From contig ONBC01000028.1 of the NCBI GenBank assembly GCA_900315955.1, forward strand, positions 1 to 64,000: DNA of 64,000 bases, written 5' to 3'. The notes beneath the pieces are model-generated. The model saw only the letters and a program-made list of their open reading frames with translations. It searched no databases and was not told the origin of the DNA. Position 1 is the stretch's first letter. Each line of letters begins with the position of its first letter. Origin of the DNA: an uncultured Prevotella sp. GTDB lineage: Bacteria > Bacteroidota > Bacteroidia > Bacteroidales > Bacteroidaceae. The translations under genes and the position numbers were made by a program. Shown in pieces: positions 43,401 through 50,640 of the stretch.

Positions 43401-46400
43401 CGGCGACTTCTATATCAATCTCGGCGAGGTGTCGGAGGATGTGCTCAAGGACGGCAAGAAGTTTTATGAGAGCGGTCTGCCCGTCGACGGCTCTTCGGCT
43501 TTCACCTATACCCAGTGGGGGAAGATACCGACGCAGACCACACAGACCTATGCCTTCGCCACGTCGAAAGGGGCACGCGCACTGCAAGATGTAGGTTATA
43601 ATGGACTGACCGATAGCGAGGAACAGACCTTCGACAGCTACCAGGACTTCCTCAAGCAGATCCAGGGCAAAGTGTCGCAGGCTGTCTTCGATTCTATCTG
43701 GGCCGACCCTGCCCACGACGACTATCACTATTTCCGCGGCTCCGATTACGACAACGCACGCTTCGACATCCTGCGCCGATACAAATACATCAACAACCCG
43801 TCAGGCAACTCCCCCGACTCCGACAACCGCACGGAGACCTACGACACCTCGTACAAGAGCGGACCGGATGTGGAGGATATCAACCAGGACTACACCCTCA
43901 ACGAATACGAGAAATACTACCAGTATCATCTCTCCATCCGGCCTGAGGATCTCCAGGTCGGCAAGAACTTCATCGTGGACAAGCGCGACGCGGCATCGAG
44001 CACGCGTCAGGGCGTGAAGACCTTCACGTGGTACCTCTTCCGTATTCCCGTAGACGAGTATGAGAAACGGGTGGGCGGCATCAGCGACTTCTCCAGCATC
44101 CGTTTCATGCGTATGTTCCTCACGGGTTTCTCCAAGCCCGTGGTGCTGCGCTTTTCCTCCCTCGACCTCGTGCGCGGCACGTGGCGGGTCTATACGCAGA
44201 ACCTCGACAATGCCGCCGCACAGACCGGCACCCTCACCACAGCCTCCGTCAGCATCGAAGAGAACAACGACAAGCTGCCGGTCAACTATGTGCTGCCACC
44301 GGGCATCCAGCGGGAGCAGGACCCCACGCAGCCACAACTCGTGGAGAGCAACGAGCAGTCGCTGCAGCTCAATGTCGACAACCTCTCACCGAGTGAGGCA
44401 AAGTGTGTGTATAAGAACACGACGCTCGACGTACGCAAGTACAAGCGCATCCAGATGTTCGTCCATGCCAACGCCGAGGAGACGAACACCACGAACCTCC
44501 AGGACAACGAGCTCGCCATCTTCATCCGTCTCGGCTCCGACTACAAGAGCAACTACTATGAGTATCAGATCCCGCTGAAGCTCACGGCACCAAGCAACAA
44601 ATACAGCCGGTACAATATCACCGATATCAAGAAGGTATGGCCGGAAGACAACATGCTCGACATCCCGCTCTCCCTCTTCACCAATGTGAAGCGGGAGCGT
44701 AACCGGGCACGCGCCCTTGGCACAGCATCCTTCACAAGGGCGTACGAGGCGTACGATGCCGACCATCCGAACAATAAAGTGACGGTGATGGGTAATCCTA
44801 CGCTGGGCGAGATCAAAACGATGATCATCGGCATTCGCAACCTCTCTGGAGAACAGAAAAGCGGGGAAGTTTGGGTCGATGAACTGCGACTGAAGGAATA
44901 CAACAGTACCGGCGGCTGGGCAGCTGACGGCAACCTCAATGTGCAGTTGTCCGACATGGGATCGGTCAACGTGCAGGGCAAGTACGTCTCGGAAGGCTTC
45001 GGCGGACTGGAGGATGGTGTCAGCGCCCGCACCCAGGACAGCCAGTCGAACCTTCAGGTCACGACGAGCCTGGAGCTCGGAAAGTTCTTCCCCGACAAGG
45101 CGAAAGTCTCCATTCCCGTCTACTACAGTGTCTCCAAGCAGAAGACCAGTCCCAAATACAACCCGCTCGACACGGATATGGAACTGAAGGATGCGCTCGA
45201 TGCCGCCGCCTCGAAACAGGAGCGCGACTCCATAGAGAACATCGCCGTGACGAAGCAGGTCAACACCAACTTCTCCATCTCCAACGCCCGCGTGGGCATT
45301 CAGACGAAACGGCACCCGATGCCCTACGACCCTGCCAACTTCTCCTTCACCTATTCACACTCACACCAGCACACGCAAGGCGAGACTACGGTCTATGAGA
45401 ATGAGGACAACTGGGAAGGATCGCTCAACTATGCGTGGTCTCCCGTTTACAAGACGTGGGAGCCTTTCAAGAAGATCAAGAACCGCAGCAAATGGCTCGA
45501 TCTGGCACGAAGCCTCGGATTCAACTATCTGCCGCAGAACGTGGGCTTCAACTCGCAGATGACACGGTCCTACTACGAACTGCAGGAGCGCGACATGGAG
45601 TCGACAGAAAACGCTGAGCTTCCCCTGACATTCTCCGAGCAGTTCCTGTGGAACCGCGAGTTCTCCATGCGCTGGGATCTGACAAAGAACCTGCACATGA
45701 ACTTCCAGAGTGCCACGAATGCGGAGATCGAGGAGCCCTACACCCCCGTGAACAAAGACCTCTATCCCGACCAGTTCCAGGCCTGGAAAGACTCGGTGTG
45801 GACAAGCATCCGTCACTTCGGTACGCCCCTCGACTACCAGCAGACGTTCAGTGCCAGCTATCAACTGCCGCTGAACCTCCTCCCCATCTTCTCCTGGATG
45901 CGCACCGATGCCACCTACAACGCGACCTATACCTGGCAGCGAGGAACGGAGCTCGAGGACGGCACAAACCTCGGCAACACCATCGCCAACAACCGGCAGC
46001 TACAGGTCAACGGCAACTTCGACTTCACGAAACTCTATAACCTCGTGCCGTTCCTCAAGAAAGCCAACGAGCGCTTCGACAAGACGACCTACCGAAAGAC
46101 CGACGCCCAGCGAGAGCAGGAGAAGAAAAAGAAAGAGGCTGAGAAAAAGAAACAAGCCGACGAGATCAAGAAGATACGCGAGCAAGCGGTGAAGGACGGC
46201 AAGGATGCTGACAAGGCGGTAGCTGAGTGGCAGAGGAAACAGAAAGAGGAAGCAGCCAAGAAGAAAGCGCTGCCGAAGAACCGCAACGCTTTCGAGAAAG
46301 AGATAACACTGCTCCCCGACTCCACCATCACCGTGGCTCATAACAAGAAGACAAAGCGCATCGTGGTATCTGCCCGTACGATGGACGGCAAGCTCTATCA

Positions 46401-48006
46401 CCTGAAGTTCCGCAAGGAAGGCGACAACAAGATCCGTATCAAGAACAAGGTCGACTCGGCCCTGAAGCTGAAGCTCTCCGTTGTCACGCTGCCTCCGCTG
46501 GAGGAAAAAGGCTGGTACAAGACTGCTCAGACCCTCGCACGCCTGGCGATGATGGTGCGGTCGGCGAGCATCAGCTACAGCAATCAGTATGCCATGTCGC
46601 TCCCCGGCTTCATGCCTATTATCGGCAAGGCGTTCGGGCAGACACGCGGCAACCACGTGCTCTCACCGGGGCTCGACTTCGCCTTCGGATTCGTAGGAGA
46701 CAGTTACATCGAGAAAGCCAAAAGCAACAACTGGCTCTTGGAGGCCGACAGTGTCGCTACTCCGGCTACTACGAACGCGACGGAGAACCTCAACGTCCGC
46801 GCCACACTCGAGCCCATCAAAGGGTTCAAGATAGACCTCAACGCAGCCCGGGCCGTGACGAAAGCACGCAGCGTGCAATATATGTATGAGGGAAACCCGA
46901 CGACACAGACGGGGTCCTTCACGATGACAACGATCTCCCTGAAGTCGGCTTTCGAAGGCATCGGCTCAGCGAACAACGGATACAAGTCGAAGACCTTCAA
47001 CAAGTTCTGCGCCTCCATAGAGTCGTTCCGCCAGCGCGTGGAAGCCCGCTATGCCGGCACCGTCTATCCTCTGGGCACAGCCCTGGCGGGCAAGACTTTC
47101 GACGCTGCCAACGGTGGGGTGAACGGCTACTCAGCCGACGTCCTCGTGCCTGCCTTCCTCGCTGCTTACACCTCGGGCAGCGGCAAGAGCCTCGACATCT
47201 TCCCATCACTCATGCACCTGATGCCCAACTGGACCATCAGCTACGGAGGGTTGAGCAACCTGCCGTGGTTCCGGGACCATTTCCGGTCGGTGAACATCAA
47301 CCACGCCTACAAGAGCATTTTCGCTGTGGGTTCCTACCAGAGCTACTCCACGTTCGCCTCCCTGGCGAGCAACGATGTGCTGGGCTTCATCACCGATGCC
47401 ACGACAGGTAACCCCATCCCCAACTCGATGTACAACGTCTCTACGGTGAGCATCAACGAGTCGTTTGCGCCGCTGCTCGGCCTCAGCGTTACGTTCCTCA
47501 ACAACATGACTGCGAAGCTCGAATATCAACAGACACGCGCCACCTCGCTCTCCATGACCTCCGTTCAGATCAACGAGGCGATCAGCAAAGACTGGGTCTT
47601 CGGCTGGGGCTGGCGCATCAACAACTTCAACCTCTTCGGACTGGGCACTGCAAAGCACCGATCCTCAAGAAGCCGGACGTCGGGATCGAACAGCCGCAAG
47701 CAAGACAACAGCAACCAGCGCCAGACGACCAGCTCCACAGCCAACCACGCACTCAACCTGCGCCTTGACCTGAGTTACCGCAAGCAGGCTGCCATCACAC
47801 GCGACATCGCCACCGTGACCTCCACGGCATCGAGTGGCAACACAGCGTTCAAGCTCTCTTTCTCGGCTGAGTACACGCTCTCGAAACTCATGTCCATGAG
47901 TTTCTATCTCGACCGTCAGACGAACACGCCGCTCCTCGCCTCGAGCAGCTACCCCACGACGACGCAAGACTTCGGACTGAGCATCAAATTCTCACTGACG
48001 AGGTAA
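40465..48006 (+). CDS. sprA: SprA/Sov, type IX secretion outer-membrane translocon
   Basis: 2513 residues. Signal peptide (about 1-22, ending SWA) then repeated SprA motifs: GGVRIRTQGTAELKFG (about 140-155), NYNTDATFDFDAQNMKLKY (about 200-218), IDDFE and EYWMLDP-like segments, and a long beta-strand-rich body. A Lys/Glu/Ala charged helix (about 1880-1945) interrupts the barrel. SprA is the giant beta-barrel through which T9SS cargo leaves the periplasm. It lies 4 bases after ruvA. Cargo would carry C-terminal T9SS domains; none is seen in this window. Confidence 0.95.
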   Translation: MRRKAFILFLWLLVTSVASWAAMPSDSLHTRWKIQRTTPVTYDDLDQSAMDLQRPDGIKYDVVYNDTINRYIIGTRLGDTYLAAPIMMTPEEYMEWSGKHWRDTFFRGKNSEIFKQKGKEKFDFSDMHFDLGPAEKIFGPGGVRIRTQGTAELKFGGTYKNIDNPSLPVRSRKKTSLDFDEKINFNMNGRVGDKVNMNLNYNTDATFDFDAQNMKLKYDGKEDEIVKLVEGGNVSFPSNSSLIQGASSLFGLRTDLQFGKLKLQLVASQKKSTSKSVSSQGGKQLTSFEMDAADYEENRHFFLSQYFHDHYDAGMRTLPNLTTGVTINRVEIWVTNKSGTTTNTRNIIALTDLGENSKVSNSRWATTGSTVPSNAANTEYETMTGSLSGARDIDQTSTVLDGAGLKGGTDYEKLQSARLLSSSEYTVNNALGYVSLKTSLQTDQVLAVAYEYTYGGRTYQVGEFASDITDTKQALFVKSLKNTSNNPSQGNWPLMMKNVYYLASTLEKEKFRLDVKYQSDTTGVYLSYIPEQQVKGTTLIKVLGADRLDNNNKAHSNGYFDYVEGYTVSNGRVFFPVAEPFGSYMYNYLVQHGVAAEVAKKYAFTELYDSTKTIAKQIAEKDKYIFQGQYRGTQANVISLGAYNVPQGSVVVTAGGVTLTEGTDYSVDYSAGEVTILNQSIIDAGTTVNVSLESQSDYSQMRKTMFGMNWEYDFSKNFQLSGTVQHLGEQALTTKVAMGAEPVNNTIVGFNINWKHESQWLTNALDKIPFLHLTQPSQISFTGEFAKLFAGQASGVQDNASYIDDFEASTDKISVLDPTAWILSSVPSMFAESTDKTTLRSGFNRSQMAWYTIDPLFTRRSSSLTPSYIKSDLTMLSDPYMREVYVRELYPNRDQSSYNGATSTLSVMNIAYYPNERGPYNFNPDLNYDGTLNNPTQHWGGMMRRLDTNDFQQANIEYVEFWMLDPFIHEEQKGETATGGDFYINLGEVSEDVLKDGKKFYESGLPVDGSSAFTYTQWGKIPTQTTQTYAFATSKGARALQDVGYNGLTDSEEQTFDSYQDFLKQIQGKVSQAVFDSIWADPAHDDYHYFRGSDYDNARFDILRRYKYINNPSGNSPDSDNRTETYDTSYKSGPDVEDINQDYTLNEYEKYYQYHLSIRPEDLQVGKNFIVDKRDAASSTRQGVKTFTWYLFRIPVDEYEKRVGGISDFSSIRFMRMFLTGFSKPVVLRFSSLDLVRGTWRVYTQNLDNAAAQTGTLTTASVSIEENNDKLPVNYVLPPGIQREQDPTQPQLVESNEQSLQLNVDNLSPSEAKCVYKNTTLDVRKYKRIQMFVHANAEETNTTNLQDNELAIFIRLGSDYKSNYYEYQIPLKLTAPSNKYSRYNITDIKKVWPEDNMLDIPLSLFTNVKRERNRARALGTASFTRAYEAYDADHPNNKVTVMGNPTLGEIKTMIIGIRNLSGEQKSGEVWVDELRLKEYNSTGGWAADGNLNVQLSDMGSVNVQGKYVSEGFGGLEDGVSARTQDSQSNLQVTTSLELGKFFPDKAKVSIPVYYSVSKQKTSPKYNPLDTDMELKDALDAAASKQERDSIENIAVTKQVNTNFSISNARVGIQTKRHPMPYDPANFSFTYSHSHQHTQGETTVYENEDNWEGSLNYAWSPVYKTWEPFKKIKNRSKWLDLARSLGFNYLPQNVGFNSQMTRSYYELQERDMESTENAELPLTFSEQFLWNREFSMRWDLTKNLHMNFQSATNAEIEEPYTPVNKDLYPDQFQAWKDSVWTSIRHFGTPLDYQQTFSASYQLPLNLLPIFSWMRTDATYNATYTWQRGTELEDGTNLGNTIANNRQLQVNGNFDFTKLYNLVPFLKKANERFDKTTYRKTDAQREQEKKKKEAEKKKQADEIKKIREQAVKDGKDADKAVAEWQRKQKEEAAKKKALPKNRNAFEKEITLLPDSTITVAHNKKTKRIVVSARTMDGKLYHLKFRKEGDNKIRIKNKVDSALKLKLSVVTLPPLEEKGWYKTAQTLARLAMMVRSASISYSNQYAMSLPGFMPIIGKAFGQTRGNHVLSPGLDFAFGFVGDSYIEKAKSNNWLLEADSVATPATTNATENLNVRATLEPIKGFKIDLNAARAVTKARSVQYMYEGNPTTQTGSFTMTTISLKSAFEGIGSANNGYKSKTFNKFCASIESFRQRVEARYAGTVYPLGTALAGKTFDAANGGVNGYSADVLVPAFLAAYTSGSGKSLDIFPSLMHLMPNWTISYGGLSNLPWFRDHFRSVNINHAYKSIFAVGSYQSYSTFASLASNDVLGFITDATTGNPIPNSMYNVSTVSINESFAPLLGLSVTFLNNMTAKLEYQQTRATSLSMTSVQINEAISKDWVFGWGWRINNFNLFGLGTAKHRSSRSRTSGSNSRKQDNSNQRQTTSSTANHALNLRLDLSYRKQAAITRDIATVTSTASSGNTAFKLSFSAEYTLSKLMSMSFYLDRQTNTPLLASSSYPTTTQDFGLSIKFSLTR

Positions 48007-48088
48007 GAAGACTTAGCATCAAGTTCTCACGCAAGGACAAAATCAGTTGCATAAAAAGCGACTTTACGTCCAAAAATATCACTAAATA

Positions 48089-48136
48089 CCACATTTATGG
48101 TATGCGAATGCCCATAATGTGGGATTTCCAATGTGG
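48089..48136. promoter_or_regulatory. Possible operator upstream of metY
   Basis: CCACATTTATGG (48089-48100) and CCCATAATGTGG (48111-48122) form an imperfect dyad; CCAATGTGG (48128-48136) adds a third half-site. It overlaps the expected -33 region of the promoter at 48148. Confidence 0.45.
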
Positions 48137-48147
48137 AAAAATCAGCG

Positions 48148-48155
48148 TAACTTTG
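48148..48155 (+). promoter_or_regulatory. Promoter box of metY-cysK
   Basis: TAACTTTG followed by CA, 60 bases before the metY ATG. Confidence 0.65.
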
Positions 48156-48215
48156 CAACTGTAAAATAGAAAACAACAAATAGATATATAAACTTAATCA
48201 GAAAGGAAAGAGATT

Positions 48216-49505
48216 ATGAGCAACGAGAAAGAACTTCATTTTGAGACTCTTCAACTTCATGTAGGCCAGGAACAGGCAGATCCCGCAACCGATGCCCGTG
48301 CGGTACCAATCTACCAGACCACCTCTTACGTCTTCCATAACGCACAGCATGCCTCCGACCGTTTCCATCTCAAAGATGCCGGCAACATCTACGGCCGTCT
48401 GACCAACACCACACAGGGTGTCTTCGAAGATCGAGTAGCTGCCCTCGAAGGCGGCGTGGGCGGTCTCGCTGTTGCTTCCGGTGCAGCTGCCGTGACATAC
48501 GCCATCACAAATCTCGCTTATGCCGGTGACCACGTGGTAGCTACCGACACAATCTACGGCGGTACCTACAACTTGTTGAAGCACACACTGTCAAAGTATG
48601 GTATCGACACAACATTCGTTAACCCAGACGACTACGATGCGTTAGAGGCTGCCATCAAGCCGAATACGAAACTTGTGTATATCGAGACGCTCGGCAACCC
48701 TAACTCAAACATCTCTGATATAGAGCGTTCCGCTGAGATTGCACACCGTCACGGTATTCCATTGGTTATTGACAACACTTTCGGTACCCCATACCTCATC
48801 CGCCCCATAGAGCACGGAGCCGACATCGTCGTTCACAGCGCTACAAAGTTCATCGGCGGTCATGGATCAAGCCTCGGTGGTGTCATCGTTGACGGCGGTA
48901 AATTCGATTACTTTCAGAACGATAAGTTCCCCGGCTTCACTAAGCCCGATCCGTCTTACCACGGCCTTGTTTTCGGAAAGCTCCCCGCTCCGTTTGTGAC
49001 GCGTGTCCGTGCCCTGTTGCTTCGTGACGAGGGTGCCTGCATCTCTCCGTTCAACGCATGGATTCTTCTGCAAGGTCTCGAGACACTTTCGCTGCGCGTT
49101 GAGCGTCATGTCTTCAATACCTTGAAGATCATCGACTACCTCAAGACACAGCCATTAGTGAAGAAGATTAACCACCCGTCTCTGCCCGACCATCCGAACC
49201 ACGATCTCTACGAACGCTACTTCCCTAACGGAGCCGGCTCCATCTTCACGTTCGAGATCGACGGCGGTCAGCAGACAGCCTGGGACTTCATTGACCATCT
49301 GAAGATCTTCTCCGATCTCGCAAACGTAGCCGATGTCAAGTCGCTCGTCGTACATCCAAAGAGCACCACTCACTCTGAGCTCTCCGACGAGGAAGCTTCT
49401 GAGCAGGGCATCTTCGACGGCACCATCCGTCTGTCTATCGGAACAGAGAACTATCTCGACCTTATTGATGACATGGATCAGGCATTTAAGGCAGTGAAAA
49501 AATAA
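48216..49505 (+). CDS. metY: O-acetylhomoserine sulfhydrylase (PLP enzyme)
   Basis: 429 residues, Cys/Met metabolism PLP family. It opens HFETLQLHVGQEQADPATDARAV, typical of O-acetylhomoserine (thiol)-lyase. The PLP-binding Lys is in HSATKFIGGHG (about 206-216) and the cofactor-stacking region YGGTYNL is near 115. It adds sulfide to O-acetylhomoserine to give homocysteine; relatives also act on O-acetylserine. It is followed 30 bases later by cysK, a sulfide-assimilation pair. Confidence 0.92.
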   Translation: MSNEKELHFETLQLHVGQEQADPATDARAVPIYQTTSYVFHNAQHASDRFHLKDAGNIYGRLTNTTQGVFEDRVAALEGGVGGLAVASGAAAVTYAITNLAYAGDHVVATDTIYGGTYNLLKHTLSKYGIDTTFVNPDDYDALEAAIKPNTKLVYIETLGNPNSNISDIERSAEIAHRHGIPLVIDNTFGTPYLIRPIEHGADIVVHSATKFIGGHGSSLGGVIVDGGKFDYFQNDKFPGFTKPDPSYHGLVFGKLPAPFVTRVRALLLRDEGACISPFNAWILLQGLETLSLRVERHVFNTLKIIDYLKTQPLVKKINHPSLPDHPNHDLYERYFPNGAGSIFTFEIDGGQQTAWDFIDHLKIFSDLANVADVKSLVVHPKSTTHSELSDEEASEQGIFDGTIRLSIGTENYLDLIDDMDQAFKAVKK

Positions 49506-49535
49506 AGAGGACTTTACGGTCTAATAATTATTCGT

Positions 49536-50480
49536 ATGAAAATATATCATCAAATTACCGATCTTATCGGTAACACTCCCCTTGTGGAGCTTCAGAAATA
49601 TTCGGCATTGCGTGGCGTGAAGAAGCCCGTCATTGCTAAGGTAGAGTTCTTCAACCCCGGCGGAAGCGTCAAGGACCGAATCGCCTATGCTATGATAGAG
49701 GCCGCAGAGAAAGACGGCAAGCTCCAGCCAGGCGCAACGATCATCGAGCCGACGAGCGGTAACACTGGTGTCGGCCTCGCCCTTGTCTCTGCCGTAAAGG
49801 GGTATAAACTCATCCTCACGATGCCTGAGACCATGAGCGTCGAGCGTCGTAACCTCGTCAAGGCTTACGGTGCTCAAGTCAAGCTCACTCCGGGTGCTGC
49901 CGGCATGAAGGGTGCTATCGCAGAGGCTGAGCATCTACGCGACTCCATTCCAGGTTCCGTGATCCTCGAGCAATTCGAGAATCCGGCCAACCCACAAAAG
50001 CACTATGAGACAACAGGTAAAGAGATTTGGGATGCCACGGACGGCAAAGTCGACATCGTCGTAGCCGGCGTAGGCACAGGAGGCACGATCTCTGGTATTG
50101 GCAAGCGCCTCAAAGAGCTGAACCCGAACGTGAAGATCATCGCTGTCGAGCCGGCTTCTTCTCCTGTCTTGGAGGGTGGCAAGTCTGGCCCCCATAAGAT
50201 TCAGGGCATCGGTGCCGGCTTCATTCCAAAGACCTACAACGCTTCAGTCATCGACGAGGTGTTCCCAGTTGAGAATGACGCTGCCATCCTCGCCGGACGC
50301 CAGATCGCCCAACAGGACGGCATCCTCGTAGGCATCTCTTCCGGAGCCGCTGCCTATGCTGCCACAGAGATCGCCAAGCGTCCGGGCAACGAGGACAAGA
50401 ACATCGTCGCTCTTCTCCCCGACACAGGCGAACGCTACCTCTCAACGGTACTCTACGCCTTCGAGGAATATCCTCTATAG
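49536..50480 (+). CDS. cysK: Cysteine synthase (O-acetylserine sulfhydrylase)
   Basis: 314 residues, fold-type II PLP enzyme. Schiff-base Lys in NPGGSVKDRIA (about 38-48), the substrate loop PTSGNTGVG (about 72-80) and the phosphate-binding GTGGTISGIG (about 181-190). It makes cysteine from O-acetylserine and sulfide. No C-terminal CBS domains, so CysK rather than cystathionine beta-synthase. Second gene after metY, ended by the hairpin at 50508-50541. Confidence 0.95.
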   Translation: MKIYHQITDLIGNTPLVELQKYSALRGVKKPVIAKVEFFNPGGSVKDRIAYAMIEAAEKDGKLQPGATIIEPTSGNTGVGLALVSAVKGYKLILTMPETMSVERRNLVKAYGAQVKLTPGAAGMKGAIAEAEHLRDSIPGSVILEQFENPANPQKHYETTGKEIWDATDGKVDIVVAGVGTGGTISGIGKRLKELNPNVKIIAVEPASSPVLEGGKSGPHKIQGIGAGFIPKTYNASVIDEVFPVENDAAILAGRQIAQQDGILVGISSGAAAYAATEIAKRPGNEDKNIVALLPDTGERYLSTVLYAFEEYPL

Positions 50481-50507
50481 AAATCAAGCAAGAGAGAAAA
50501 AAGAAGT

Positions 50508-50550
50508 CCCGCCAAGCCTCACTAAAGAGAGACTGGTGGGGCTTTTCTTT
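50508..50550 (+). terminator. Terminator of metY-cysK
   Basis: CCCGCCA pairs with TGGTGGGG, followed by CTTTTCTTTTTG. Confidence 0.7.
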
Positions 50551-50594
50551 TTGTTAAATATTACAGAATCTCCGTAGAATAGAACTGGTTTTAG

Positions 50595-50602
50595 TAACTT
50601 TG
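50595..50602 (+). promoter_or_regulatory. Promoter box of the AlbA_2 protein gene
   Basis: TAACTTTG, 38 bases before ATG 50641. No clear -33 TTTG. Confidence 0.55.
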
Positions 50603-50640
50603 TAATACTTAATTATATACATACTAAAATCAATTTTATT

